A stretch of DNA of 64,000 nt from Pinus tabuliformis (GCA_031772625.1 CM062807.1:1148529007-1148593006), one strand, 5' to 3'; positions 12,272 to 24,483 are shown, counted from the stretch's first letter. Made by a program: numbers and translations. The notes: generated by a model not told the origin, from the letters alone.

Positions 12272-12488
12272 TCAAACTGGAAGGAGAGTTACTAGTTGAA
12301 CGAAAGGGTATACTCTATCGGAGAGAAGTAATGCTACAGAGGCGAGTTATCACCCACCTTAAAATTCAATGGCAGCACTTTGGGCTTGAAGAAGCCACCT
12401 GGGACGATGAAAGGACTATGAGGGAGGTTTGTCCATAGTTATTTCCCATTAAGGAACATCAAGATGATGTTCAATCTTACGGGGGAGA
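12272..12488 (+). pseudogene. gypsy-1 chromodomain-like tail
   Basis: The translation reads LEGELLVERKGILYRREV, then ITHLKIQWQHFGLEEATW with DDE following, which resembles the chromodomain tail of plant chromoviruses (WKGL..EEATWE). It is cut from the integrase by the two AT arrays and ends at the polypurine tract. In the family this domain guides integration to marked chromatin. Confidence 0.75.
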
Positions 12489-12960
12489 TGTGATGTCCCC
12501 CATATATGTAAATATTTATTTACTATATTTAAAAAAAACTGAAACTGATTTAACTTCCCAACCTAACTTTTTATTTGACTAAATGATAATGTATTTTTTT
12601 AAAGTGTGAAAATTGTATTTCTCAATAAAAGTTAGGTTGGGTGGTTACCCAACCCTAACTACTCTTATGGAATATTTATTCCAGAGGATCAAGAGGATGT
12701 GGGCATCTGAGGTATGAAAGGAAGAAGAAGTGAGTTGAGGAGCACTTAAAGAAATAAAATTGGCTATGCTGGTTAACTCTGGTCATGACCAGATAGCTAT
12801 TGTTGTTCAAGACTAGGGTTCTTGAAGAGAAACCCAAAAGGATAGCTCAGGTTGAAACATAGGGTGTCATAGTGCGAGTCACATGGTTGGGAGGCAAGAC
12901 AAGATTAAAAGATTTGTATTCAATTCAGTTGGCAAGGTATGTCTAACCTTAAAGCCATGC
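12489..12960 (+). other. gypsy-1 3' LTR (right end undetermined)
   Basis: It begins TGTGATGTCCCCC directly after the polypurine tract. An inverted pair of GTTAGGTTGGG-like and CCCAACCTAAC-like segments lies at 12556-12650. The inverted repeat that pairs with the end of the window is first visible inside this LTR, at 12712. Confidence 0.6.
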
Positions 12961-14526
12961 ATACCTATTATTAGATTATTTTGATATTAGAGATAGGGTG
13001 GACATGTTTTCTTTTAATCCAAAATGTAGACGTTATTATCTACAGATTTCAAGTATTTCTGTGTGTGATTACTGTAGTTGGAAATATGTAAAAGGTTCAA
13101 CTATTATTAAACATAAATGAATAGTTAAGAGTATCTATGCTAGATTTGAATAATGCTCAGAGCTTTCTAAATAGAATGGGACTGTTAAATCATGTAATAA
13201 GCCAAGTTACAGACAATAACATTTACTAATTTTCCAATAGTTACACTAATAACCTCAATAACAAGAAAACTTATGAAAAATGACTTTTATATAAACTCAG
13301 ACAGTGCAACTCTTTTATCTTATCAACAAAAGGGGTAAATGATTATGGTCTCAGCATACCTGGCTACAAAAATTAACTATAGAAAATTGGAAAACGATTA
13401 GCCCGGAAGCCAACAAGGACTAAATACAACATAATACGAGAAAATGATAGAATCTTGTCCTTTCCTTCACGATAAAAGTTATTTTAAAAGATTGTCTTTT
13501 GTAATTAATATGTGGGTTGAGAAACCCTTGTTACAGTAGGACAATTTGCACGGTTTGAAGCATATGCAATTTTTAATTCTTTTTATGTGACTTAATGCTA
13601 ATGGGGGCTCGGATACAATTTTTTTGTTTTCCTTTAAATGTTATTAATTATTCCCATGATTATTATTATGCATACTTGCAGAGGTTGAAACTCTGATTAC
13701 TCCACATAGTCTTCATTAATGAGTTAGCAATGTTGTTTTCATTATTTTTACAACTTCTAGTTTCCTGTAAATTTTACATATCACAATCTTTCATTCCTTC
13801 TTGACTATGAGGGCCTTGAATGGTTAATTTTGTAGATTTGTTTTTTAATTCTCAAGTACGAGATATTTATTCACCCAGAACCACTTCCTTGCTATCCCAA
13901 TAAGAGTGGAAGAGGAGTAAATCTGGGATATAATAGTTTGGTTCATGCTAATCCTTTGTCAAAAGGTTCTTGAAGTTGCAAGAAAGGGAGAATTCAAATT
14001 TCTAGTATCAACAAGGTTTTTCCTTCCTGTTTGAATATCAATTTTTAACCTCTTGTTAACCCGAAAGTGTATTTACTACTGCATGGATAACATTCTTTAC
14101 TCATTCGTATATTGTATTGAAACTAAAGTTTAATCCCTAGTAAAAACGTGGGAATGTTTTCTTTTCAAGAATTTAAAGGGAATATCACCATCTAGCTAGC
14201 TGTTCGAAGAGTCAATTATTTTTTTGGAACATTCCTATTTAGTTTTGGAATTAATTCATACGTTACATTATTGGAGAACAATCTTATGTATACTTCAAGA
14301 CAATCTTTATTTACTCAGTAGGTATTTTCAAGAACATTAGCATATCTATATAATTATTTACCAAGTAAGTATTTTCAATAACAATGGTATATCTCCATAA
14401 TTTCATTCCTTTGCAGGGAATCATTTGTCCTCTAAAGTTTTCTTTAAATGCATTTGGATCATTGTGAAAATTTAAAAACAAACATCTAAAATTAAATGAA
14501 AGTTGTTTAACAAGCATAAAGAGAAA
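12961..14526. other. AT-rich region, no gene seen
   Basis: No recognised protein or element ends. A 68-residue minus-strand frame (14517-14311) is the same in the mirrored arm, but this is expected from the near identity of the arms. Short imperfect duplications (TATTTTCAA ... ATATCT) occur at 14318-14400. Confidence 0.5.
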
Positions 14527-14797
14527 CTTTTATTACTCTGGAAATAATTCCTTATAATATACTTCATTCCATAGTCTTGTAATATTAACAGGCTATGAAT
14601 TTGTAACTTATATGCTAATGGGATGTCACAGATAGTCACTCGCAAAATTTTTATTACTCTGGAAAGAATTCCTTATAATATACTTCATTCCATAGTCTTG
14701 TAATATTAACAGGCTATGAATTTGTAACTTATATCCTAATGGGATGTCACAGATAGTCACTCGTGATCCAGATCCCACAGATAGTCACTCGTGATCC
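14527..14797 (+). repeat. Tandem duplication, about 121 bp x2, plus short second duplication
   Basis: A block starting TATTACTCTGG at 14531 is repeated at 14652 with few changes (period 121). At its right edge CACAGATAGTCACTCGTGAT occurs at 14748 and again at about 14776. The mirror image lies at 61917-62185. Confidence 0.9.
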
Positions 14798-15324
14798 GAA
14801 TTTCCCATCTTAGTATCCTAGTGACTTCTGCATAATTTTCACCAACGGTGCCCACATCCCGTAATGCAGCTCGAAACTTGCCTTGTGCAGTTTCATAGCC
14901 TTGTCCTCTTTCCTAGTCACCTGCAGCCAAAATTGAACAACAATGAATCATGTAAGACTATGAGGTTTATAGAGTTGATGTTGTCCCATCATGAGCGATC
15001 TCAGATATAGGTACATGGATAGGAAATGACGCGATGACACATGGGACAAACAAGGAGATGTGCTCACGAACAGATGAACATGTAAGGAGTGATTTTCACA
15101 AACAGATGAACATGCCAATCATGCCAAAGTATCAGAAAAGGAGAAACATGCGCATGCAACATCAAGTGAACACTAAGGCTCTCGGAGACCCTGCACACCT
15201 TTCCATGTGGAGGTGAATTTATGTTACACCAAGATCACACCCATCACTTAGCAGCACTGCAACTCGACATGCAGACCAAGAACATCATGAGCATACCAAC
15301 ACTCTCATATCAAGTTGTGTCATG
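14798..15324. other. Left flank of Tat-like insertion, unassigned
   Basis: No recognised family. This sequence is contiguous with 23454 onwards once the Tat-like element and one copy of its 5-bp target duplication are removed. On the minus strand a short frame near 14900-14790 follows a CAG acceptor-like site, but it is too short to call. Confidence 0.4.
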
Positions 15325-15329
15325 AGTCA

Positions 15330-16404
15330 TGTTGGAGAGGTAAATCCCCTCTGCGGATAGAGGCGATCCCACTAGCCCAAAATGGGTCTAGCAACAATCA
15401 ATCAATGCTACCATGCAAGTTCCTAGTTGCAAATTGAAAGTGGATTATGAGAACCAACCTGAAGTCCAACGCTAGTGTTGTGGAAGAGTTGATACTCCCA
15501 TTCCCTTGCTCCAGCAGGTCACGATCCTCACGATCTCCGCGAATGGATACCTGCACATGCAAAGAACGAAGCGAATACAAGCATAAAATCCACTAAATAC
15601 AACCATATATCGGTCAGAAAAGATATAGATCAAACATTATCATAATGAAAAATAAGATCGGAACCATAATGATAGTCGTTTATTAATGGTAATCAACAGA
15701 GAAAAGTACAACCAAGGTTCTGACATTGAATCCCTCCTCTGGCTGGGCGAACAGCTACATATGTCTTGCAACAAGCCTTTCTCTCTCTTTGATTATGAAT
15801 GCAAAGCTCAGACTTCTGATAGTATAATCTCCCTATGCTCCAAAACTCTTACTATCACTCAAAAACTAGCACTATCACTAGCTTGTCAAATGCATGAGGA
15901 CAGGCTTTTATAGATGGAGGAGGGGAAGAAGATACAATGAATCAAGACACCCATTATGGATTGGCATTATCCCCAAAAAGCCATTGTGGATAGATGTAAG
16001 GGATAGATGATGAATCTCGACATCCAAGAGATTAGCATTATCCTAAAAAACTTCATGATTTGAAGGGAAAAAACATCCGGGCGCGCGTTTGTTAAAAATA
16101 TTTTCCAAACTCGGTTGGCGTGGGTGTAACTCTAAGACAGAGCGCCAACTGGCGCGCCTTCTTTTGAGGATTTCTTTCATTGGCGCGGGTAGTACATTGT
16201 GGACCCGCGTTAATGGAAAAAAGGCACTTTTCAGGGATATTTTGCAGGAGATGTCTTCAAGGCACATGAAGTCCATACTTAGGGGAACATAATGCAAGTG
16301 TTTTTAAGTTATGTCACTGCTCACAGGTCCCGGAATGAGTCCTCCAAAGTGTGGGAAAGGGGTAACAGGGACGGTGACCAATGGTGACAAATTACTGTGT
16401 AACA
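15330..16404 (-). repeat. Tat-like 3' LTR (left arm)
   Basis: 1075 bp with TG...CA ends, near identical to 22376-23448. Read on the minus strand it has a cluster of GCGCCAA-type motifs around 16080-16215, then TATAAAAG near 15910. Open frames inside it are LTR sequence, not genes. Confidence 0.95.
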
Positions 16405-16425
16405 GATGCCCCCTAAAGCATGAGG
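16405..16425 (-). other. Polypurine tract of the Tat-like element
   Basis: On the minus strand TTTAGGGGGCATC lies directly before the LTR start TGTTACACAG, the position expected for the plus-strand priming tract. Confidence 0.75.
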
Positions 16426-18641
16426 CCCGAGAGAGAGAGGGGTGAAATGCTTTACAAGAACACATGCAGCTGCCGCCGGAGAATCTGCATAGAGAGATAC
16501 AACTGATAGCTCAAGTACATGATATATGTGGTATGGTCGCAGCCATCCATAACAGAGTACATAATAACCTAGATCCATGGTATGGGCACAAGCATCTGGT
16601 TAGGATCGATGAATAGACTCAGGTATGGTCGCAGCCATCCAGTGAATGAGTCATGTAACAAGAATCCACAAAATCACAGCCTGGATTCCAACAGACAAAA
16701 TCCAGGGTCTTGCGCTCCATCTCGACCCAAACAAAAGTACAAGTTCAAGCATGCGAATACATGAGCTGAAGTCAAACATGCATGAACATCGTTTGATTAC
16801 CAGTCAATAATGAAAATTGTTAACAGACGCGAGAGGTACCACCAATAATGACAATGGCCCTCAAGGTACTATAGGTACAATCTACGGCGTGCGAATTAGT
16901 GAGCTGGCGTCGAACACCCGTAGAATCATTCGATCGAAGGCCAATGATGAAAACCTCACGTCGAACACGAAGAACCTGCCATTGAGGCATGCAGGCTCCA
17001 AGGCACTGGAAGGGAGTCTCTAGATCAGCTTCCTGGATAATGAGTTGAAGTCGACAGGAAATGACCTTGATCGAAGGTGGGCCATAGTGTTTCCCACATC
17101 ATCGACACGAGACAGAGAAAAATGTTGTGGTGGATCAAAATTATGTGAGCGATCAGAAGGAGGTTGCTATTCTGCAGAGGTCAACTTCTCTTGAACATAT
17201 CGGCGGCACGATAGTGGAATTGGCAGTATTTGACATCAATGGATCAGAGGTCATGGTGACGAGGCAATGAGAAGATGAGAGGTCAAACAGGGTTACCCAA
17301 ATCCACGGAGGCAAGTGAAAAATGAGATGAGATATCCCCACCCAGACACGAAAGCAGACAAGTGCCATGTTCAAGAGCGACATACTGCCGACACGACAAT
17401 AATTATGGTTCCATTTTCTCCCACCATTTCTGGCGAGTACCCCAATTATTTTTATTTACAAGCTTGATGGGGATAGCATATGCTTGTAACGTCATCTTGA
17501 CGGACTCCAATGTCATTAAGTTTTAACAAGTCTGACAAAGGAAAAACTCGGCGTCTTTTCATGTTTAGAGAGTTTGAAAAGACTGCGGAAAAAGAAAACT
17601 CCAAAGGTGTCCTTTTTCGTAAATTTGTGTCTCTCGAGCCCGAAAAAGTATAAAACAATGCTCGAAAGAACCACCCGACCATTATGATCGAGGAGTACTT
17701 TTCATAAGTAGTGATTTCGACCTGAAAAAGTAAAAAAGCGATCGAAACCACGTCGTTTCGAAACCGTTAACGAACCTGAAACGACAAAGGTCCGACGATC
17801 TTTTTGTTTTTACACAGTCGGAAAAGAGTTTAAAGACGACCACCTCTTATTTACGTTTAACGAGTCAAGAGGGATAACTCGGCAATCTTTTCATCTTTAA
17901 ACGGTCGGAAAAGAGCTGAAAGCAGACCTCCATTTTTATTCTCTTTAACGAGTCAAAAAGGGAAAAATACTCGGCAATCTTTTCATTTTTTATGAGTCAG
18001 AAAAGAGATTAAAAGGAGACTCGTCCTGGAGGAACGAGTGGTATAAAGGGTAGCAACTGGTTCCAGTAATGGTGGAACTACTCAAAACATATAATGGTCA
18101 AGAGGCTGACTAATAAAACCACTCATCACTGCGGTTCCTCAGGAAAGGATAAACAGCCAAGTGAAAGCATATGATCAGCCAAAGAGATGGTGGCAATGGA
18201 ATGAAACAACCAAGGCTCATCTAAAAAAATTTAGCGAATAGGCGGCAATCACGAGATGTAAATCGGGTATGGGTTCATTTTTACACAAGCTTGAACCATG
18301 GAGAACTCTGCTTGGATTCGGTTTCATGTTTACACAAGCTTGAAACGAAAAACTATGCTTGTTATAAGTTCGCATGCGCCCAGCATAATAACGCAAATCG
18401 AGGTACATGCCCCCCAAGCTTCATTGCATTCAACAAAGTGGATGGAATGAAGGTTCACTCTCAAGATCTATGAAAGACTCGACTTTGTATTTTACGAGAT
18501 CTTAATCAAAATACTCGATTTGGAAAGGGAGTTGTTTCATTTTTTAATGAGGTTGACAGAGGAAAAGAACTATCCTCATAACCTTTGTTTCATTTTTAAA
18601 CAAGGTCGCCACAAGATCAAAACTATCCTCGGCCAGACCTA
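16426..18641 (-). repeat. Degenerate repeat modules in the 3' untranslated part of the Tat-like element
   Basis: Between about 17460 and 18640 the sequence is built from diverged modules of 60-100 bases. Each has CTTTTCAT followed by a T/A run, then a GAGTC(G)GAAAAG-like segment and an ACTCGG-like core. Further modules occur at 20580-20740. No coding capacity is seen. Tat/Ogre elements are known for tandem repeats between pol and the 3' LTR that can seed satellites; this fits that pattern. Confidence 0.7.
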
Positions 18642-18812
18642 GTTTCATTTTTTAAGGAGCTTGACATAGGAAAACGAACTATGCTCCGACTAGTACCAGT
18701 TTCATTTTTTTAAGGAGCTTGACACAGGAAAGGAACTATGCTCCGACCAGTACCAGTTTCATTTTTTAAGGAGCTTGACACAGGAAAGGAACTATGCTCC
18801 GACCAAACTTCA
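18642..18812 (-). repeat. 57-bp tandem repeat, 3 copies
   Basis: Copies start GTTTCATTTTTTAAGGAGCT at 18642, 18699 and 18756. The 57-bp unit also contains AACTATGCTCCGACCAGTAC. They form the most homogeneous end of the module array and abut the coding part of the Tat-like element. Confidence 0.95.
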
Positions 18813-20490
18813 TCATAATGAACAAGAAGTCGGGGCTTCCAAGAGTGCCACTCCTGGTGGAAGGACAACATCTCGGAAGTCAGGACCCAATGCCCCCAGG
18901 ACACTGTGCACGACGGCGGCATCGCTGGATACAGGCACGGGATAGGTGGCCACGTAGTTGATTTGTGGTGGGGCAGATGCAACTGGTGGATGAAAATCAG
19001 GAGGGGATGACGACTGCGCAGGAGGGACCCGTGGACGAACGAACGATAATTGATCGATGGTCACAATTCTTCCATCGTGTGGAAAGCAAACCACACGAAA
19101 AGTGAAGAGACAAGGGCCCCCATGGCATAAACATAGTCACGGCCAAGGAGAAGACTGAAATCTAAAGCACCTTGGGTAACCGATACGTCTATATAGACGG
19201 TTTTGCCTCCCAAAGTAATAGGGAACTTTGGAAGGATCCCTAATGGTTGACTAGTTCCTCCGTCAAAAGCCGTCAGATTCGGCGCGACTGGCACAAGCTG
19301 TGGGGAACCAAAGCTTGCCAAGTAGTGGCAGGCATAAGACTGACAGATGCACCCTCATCCAAAACAGTGCCAGGTATCGCCTTATTATAGGCGTGTATCG
19401 TAACCCAGAAAGGCACATGGGATGGAAGGCGGGAGGTGGTCAAACGACTCCAGTCGAAGGAAACGACTGAACTACTTGGTGGCTGAATCGTATGATTGCC
19501 CCCCTGCTCTAAAGGGACCGAAGCAGGACTCTCGGGAACAGCTGGGATAGGAGAGTCATTTCCGTACTCAGGAGAATCTGAGGAGATGAGAAGAACATGG
19601 GAATGATGCTCTTCCGAAACAGAGTGGTCGACGGGTGGTGAACTCGAGTCGACACTCTTTCTGATCAATGGTTGGTCTGGAACAGGCTTGGCAGAGCCAG
19701 GTTCAGGAAGAGGAGGCTGGACAAGAGAGGAATCTTGGTTGATCTCTTTGTCAGCAGGGCAACGATCTGCGGCTGTAGAGAGACGTTGATAACCAACAGG
19801 AAGTTAGGGTGAGGGAGCTGTAAGACTTTCCAAGACAACAGAGGCTTTATCCATGAGCGGACAAAGGTGAAGGGGATGATTGCCTTCACAAAGTCTACAG
19901 GGGATTCGAATCTTCCCTTTTCCCTTAACATTTCCAGCTGATAGTGTAGCATCACCGTGAGCTTCAGAGGACGATGAGGGGCGGGCCGGATCGCGAGACC
20001 ATACTTCTAAGACCTTGGGAATGCCAGGACAATCGCGAAGAAGATGGTCCTCCTTGCACAACCTACAAGGAAATTTGACCTTCCGCGGAGGAGACGAAGG
20101 TGGCTCGACTTGAGTTGTACTTTTAACCTCTCGCTTAGGAGTCTTCTTCTTCTTCGTCTTCTTCTTCTTCTTCTTCTTAGCCACCTGGTTACTTGAATCC
20201 AGACTTTCGCCAGGTGAAGTAGAAGATGAGGACGCAGAAACAGGCGAAGAAGGGGAGAGGTCCACCTTGGAATCAACATGATGTTGTTCGGGTGGAGGAG
20301 ACGGTGGAACAGGAGTCATCACACTCGGGACCACTGAGGTTGAAAACAACCATACGGGCAAACCGATGGTTAACCCAGGCAAAGACAAAGTTGCCATATA
20401 CGGAGCACCGACATTTCCAAAAGAAGGAAATGGACTAGGGTTTCCATCCAGGGGAACACCTTGGCCGGTAGACTCGGGGGAGGTTGCCAT
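18813..20490 (-). pseudogene. Tat-like zinc-knuckle and protease ORF (left-arm copy, broken)
   Basis: An ATG at 20490 opens a Pro/Ser-rich N-terminus (about 100 residues), a Lys run from an AAG microsatellite, then two CX2CX3HX4C knuckles (residues 142-154 and 198-210). One stop at about 19804 interrupts the frame. The protease-like part continues in the same frame with VLDEGASVSLM (Asp at about 19359). A frameshift near 19320 leads to LLLGRDYVYAMGALVSSLF, and another near 19090 to FPHDGRIVTIDQLSF. These two are typical of plant Tat-type proteases. A classical capsid domain and all polymerase domains are absent. Confidence 0.85.
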
Positions 20491-22351
20491 TGAAAACGAG
20501 AAAGAACCCTACTCAAGCTAACGCAAACAAGATCTAACCGGGTAAATGTGAATCGTGGCCAAATAAATTTTAAGACGCGAGGACATAACTTGACCTTTTC
20601 ATTTTTTAAGAGTCGAGAAAAGGACAAAAAGATGACTCTAGTCTCCTTCGAATATTTAGTGAGCCTGAAGTGACAAATGCTCAGGTGAACCTTTTCTTTT
20701 AGGGAGTCTGAAAAGGGTCAAAAGTGACTACTCTGGAGAACTAGGCAAAAGGTTTACCAAACAATCCGTAAAACTGCTTATACACCTTGGCAATCAGATG
20801 AAAACCAAGGACTTCCCGTACGGCAGTCAATCTTCCCGAATGCTGTGTTCAGTGCATTACGGCTTGTAAGGCGGCAGACACGGCTTCCTGTGGATAAAGG
20901 ATGATAACCTAGTGGGGTCTCCACATATACTCGACGGTACGTGGGAGCACAAATCCGTGCTAGACCACTATCGAGTCACAAAAGGAGGAATCACCCAACC
21001 ATAATGTGAAACAACAGTGACTAGGTTTAACGACGCCGGAGCACGTCTCTAGCCTAGACCTCTAAATGTGTGCGTTATGTTCCAATGCGTTGTTAGATTC
21101 ATTTAGTTCATTTTACGGTTGATCTTGGATTAGGTTTCGATTTTCAGGCCTTACCATATGTAATTTCTCACAATTTCCTCAATGCAAGCTATATGCCAAA
21201 ATGTATCATTTTATTCGATGAATGCTAGCTACGAGAGAGTTGAGATCTTTCAATCAAACAAAATGATCATAAAACAGTCAACAATATCTCTAATGCAGCT
21301 AATGGCAATTAACAAAACTTTTCTATGAAGTTACTAATCGCTAATAACAACGAAAAGCTCTATTTTCCATTAACTAATGCAAAGCAAAAGAGATTGTTCG
21401 TTTTCTTTTTGATGGCAAAATGCACTAAACAAATTTTGAGAAACAATAACAAAGAGTAAAAATACAAATTTCACTCAATGAAAACACAATCAAGTCCCTA
21501 AATACTAAGGCAGTCCCTCAAAACCAAGAGAAGATCTCAAAGACCTCAATGGGCAATGTAATCTAAGCCCAAAACGAAGCCAAGGGAAATCCAAGCGAAA
21601 AAGAGGTAAATCGCTCGAATAACACAATAAAAAGCTTTAACAATCACTGAAAAAGTGCAAGAGAGTAACCAAAAAGTCGACTGGACCAACAGAAGGCCAA
21701 AACTCCTAAGGAAGGCTCGATGCACAAAGCCACTAGATGCCCTAGGGCTAAAATGTGAAATCGGTGGGAAAAAGCAAACACCCAAAGGGTAAAGGCCAAA
21801 AACCAATCAAACAAGACTCTAACACACTCAAGTGATTGAAAGAAAGTATCCGGACACAAAAACCAAGCTTGGAAGGCTCAAAACAAGCAAACTCTAAAAG
21901 GTTCCCTGGGCTGGTGCGACTTTCAGGCTAAAAGTAGCGCCAATTGAGGATTGGCGCGGGCTGTACATTGACAAGTTGCGCCAATTGAGGATTGGCGCGG
22001 GCTGTACATTGACAAGATGCGCTAATGGCGCGACTGTCATGCAAAAAAGAGCGCCAATTGAGTTTTCTATGCTAAAATAAAAAACAAGCAATCCAAGACT
22101 AGGCCAGCAGTACCCAGACAGACCAAGAAGCAAGAGACAACCAAAGAATCAACCCAGAAAGCTATCCAAGCAATCAAAACAAGAGAAACCAAAGAGGCAA
22201 GACAAACTCCAAGTTGTTTAATTCGTAAACCAAGCCGGAGATTGACTGAAGTGGCGTTGATCTACTTCGCTAATGCAAAGCAATAGCGTTTCGAAGGCTA
22301 CCTGGCCGTACTTCAGGCTCCGTCCAAAGTTTACGAATCAAACAACAAATA
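20491..22351 (-). other. Leader of the Tat-like element
   Basis: This is the long stretch between the primer-binding site and the ATG at 20490. It has no convincing gene. Short repeat modules resembling those of the 3' part occur near 20580-20740, and a GC-rich repeat is annotated separately. Several short open frames on either strand are not supported. Confidence 0.6.
21922..22060 (-). repeat. Leader repeat with GCGCCAAT hairpins
   Basis: A unit of about 43 bases containing GCGCCAATTGAGGATTGGCG occurs twice in tandem (21938 and 21977), followed by a partial third copy. Each unit folds into an 8-bp GCGCCAAT/ATTGGCGC stem with a 5-base loop. The surrounding leader is AT-rich, so this is a sharp GC island. 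Confidence 0.85.
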
Positions 22352-22374
22352 GCTTCCCCAGTGGAGTCGCCAAA
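22352..22374 (-). other. Primer-binding site of the Tat-like element
   Basis: On the minus strand TTTGGCGACTCCACTGGGGA follows the 5' LTR end after a base or two. This form resembles the tRNA-Arg-type site known from Tat/Ogre elements rather than the initiator-Met site used by the other elements here. Confidence 0.75.
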
Positions 22375-22375
22375 T

Positions 22376-23448
22376 TGTTGGAGAGGTAAATCCCCTCTGC
22401 GGACAGAGGTGATCCCACTAGCCCAAAATGGGTCTAGCAACAATCAATCAACGCTACCATGCAAGTTCCTAGTTGCAAATTGAAAGTGGATTATGAGAAC
22501 CAACCTGAAGTCCAACTCTAGTGTTGTGGAAGAGTTGATACTCCCATTCCCTTGCTCCAGCAGGTCACGATCCTCATGATCTCCGCAAATGGATACCTGC
22601 ATGCAAAGAACGAAGCGAATACAAGCATAAAATCCACTAAATACAACCATATATCGGTCATAAAAGATATAGATCAAACATTATCATAATGAACAATAAG
22701 ATCGAAACCATAATGATAGTCGTTTATTAATGGTAATCAACAGAGAAAAGTACAACCAAGGTTTTGACGTTGAATCCCTCCTCTGGCTGGGCAAACAACT
22801 ACATATGTCCTGCAACAAGCCTTTCTCTCTCTTTGATTATGAATGCAAAGCTCAGACTTCTGACAGTATAATCTCCCTATGCTCCAAAACTCTTACTATC
22901 ATAAAAAAACTAGCACTATCACTAGCTTGTCAAATGCGTGAGGACAGGCTTTTATAGATGGAGGAGGGGAAGAAGATACAATGAATCAAGACACCCATTA
23001 TGGATTGGAATTATCCCCAAAAAGCCATTGTGGATAGATGTAAGGGATAGATGATGAATCTCGACATCCAAGAGATTAGCATTATCCTCAAAAACTTCAT
23101 GATTTGAAGGGAAAAAACATCCGGGCGCGCGTTTGTTAAAAATCTTTTCCAAACTCGGTTGGCGCGGGTGTAACTCTAAGACAGAGCGCCAACTGGCACG
23201 CCTTCTTTTGAGGATTTCCTTCATTGGCGCGGGTAGTACATTGTGGACCCACGCTAATGGAAAAAAGGCACTTTTCAGGGATATTTTGCAGGAGATGTCT
23301 TCAAGGCACATGAAGTCCATACTTAGGGGAACATAATGCAAGTGTTTTTAAGTTATGTCACTTCTCACAGGTCCCGGAATGAGTCCTCCAAAGTGCGGGA
23401 AAGGGGTAACAGGGACGGTGACCAATGGTGACAAATTACTGTGTAACA
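22376..23448 (-). repeat. Tat-like 5' LTR (left arm)
   Basis: 1073 bp, near identical to 15330-16404, implying a fairly recent insertion. On the minus strand TATAAAAG is near 22954, downstream of the GCGCCAA motif cluster at about 23120-23260. This is the expected promoter of the element. Confidence 0.95.
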
Positions 23449-23453
23449 AGTCA

Positions 23454-24483
23454 TGTCAACCACATCACTATTGTGGTTCATACTGTCTAAATCAATGTGG
23501 GGTAACGTGGAAGTCCCAGAGACCCACTTGCAATTCGAAGAGTCATTTAGAGTCGAAAATTCATGAAAGTAAAATAGTCATAGGGAATTCAAGCACTCAC
23601 AAGGGCCGGTTTTAACCTTGGCTATAAATATCCCTCATTAGTACACGTAACGAACTTTTCACCTTGTCTCGTCCCACCTAGCCTTGAATGTCTGTAGTCT
23701 TTTCTTTGAGGATCAAGTGGTGGATCTAATGCCCCTTTCATGGGTTCAGTTATGTATAGTGTATCGATGTGTCTTTGAACTTTTTCTTAATTCAAAAGCA
23801 TGATCACAAGCCAGCACATTTTCACACATGTGTTGTAATTGTTTGTACGATTACTCTTGAACACTTGTAATACATTTTTCTTTAACCTATGTTAAACAAC
23901 TTCACACATTCATTTTCTCTAACACATGTAATTATGAAAATTTGTTGTATAAGTTGTTAATGATGTCTTTCCCGTGTTGGTTACCTCCTCGAACATCAGA
24001 CATAACCTTTCACATTAACTTGTTACAACGATCGTCACAATCGTGAAGCCTGCTCCACTAGGTGTTGTATGGGATACATTCTCTCATTTTTTGTGACTAC
24101 TGCATCCATGTGGACAAATCCTCTGGAAGCTGTGCATGTCCTATTGTTTTGTGTGTCTGTGACAGAGTTCGTACCTGTTCCCCAACAAGTAGAGACTCAC
24201 TTCCATTTTGTCTCTCTTCTCCCTCTATTGTAACATAAACTTTATGCAAGTAACACTATTATTCACCACGCACGCAAACCCCGGAGACAAAGAAGACCAC
24301 TCTCTCATGCTGACAACCAAGATCCAAAGAAAACATTTAACATAATGGAAACTAGGCCATCATAGCAAATGGAACTCCCACGCCAAACAATATGAGGTCT
24401 AGTTGGGACTTAATACCGAGGAGATCCCCCGAATGTTGGCAGGTCTAGCACTGTCAATAACATCCTAAACTTTGGGATGAGAA
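23454..24483. other. Right flank of Tat-like insertion; promoter-like, possibly an old LTR
   Basis: GGCTATAAATATCC at about 23620 is a good TATA box on the plus strand, which suggests an LTR or a promoter. No end pair was found and no protein is recognised. The same sequence, inverted, is at 52862-53891. Confidence 0.4.

Larger units (their letters stand above)
7479..12488 (+). mobile_element. Degenerate Ty3/gypsy element with chromodomain-like end ('gypsy-1')
   Basis: The order is primer-binding site, gag, protease, RT, RNase H, integrase, chromodomain-like tail, polypurine tract (ACGGGGGAGA, about 12479-12488) and LTR start TGTGATGTCC at 12489. RT before integrase is diagnostic of Ty3/gypsy, and the tail places it with chromoviruses. 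Numerous stops, a lost RT aspartate and two AT microsatellites inside the 3' coding part show it is dead. Confidence 0.93.
15330..23448 (-). mobile_element. Non-autonomous Tat-like Ty3/gypsy element, left-arm copy
   Basis: LTRs lie at 15330-16404 and 22376-23448, beginning TGTTGGAGAGG and ending GTGTAACA on the plus strand. The 5-bp target duplication AGTCA is at 15325-15329 and 23449-23453. Element orientation is minus: a primer-binding site follows the right LTR and a polypurine tract precedes the left one. The roughly 6 kb interior encodes only zinc knuckles and a protease-like region. No RT, RNase H or integrase is found, so mobility would depend on a helper. Confidence 0.93.

Noticed and set aside
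14311..14517. 68-residue minus-strand frame, identical in the mirrored arm
   Set aside because: Arm identity is high everywhere, so conservation is uninformative. No family match and no gene context.
20007..20279. Arg-rich frame overlapping the Tat-like ORF
   Set aside because: Out-of-frame reading of the AAG microsatellite and knuckle region; the other frame has the zinc knuckles.
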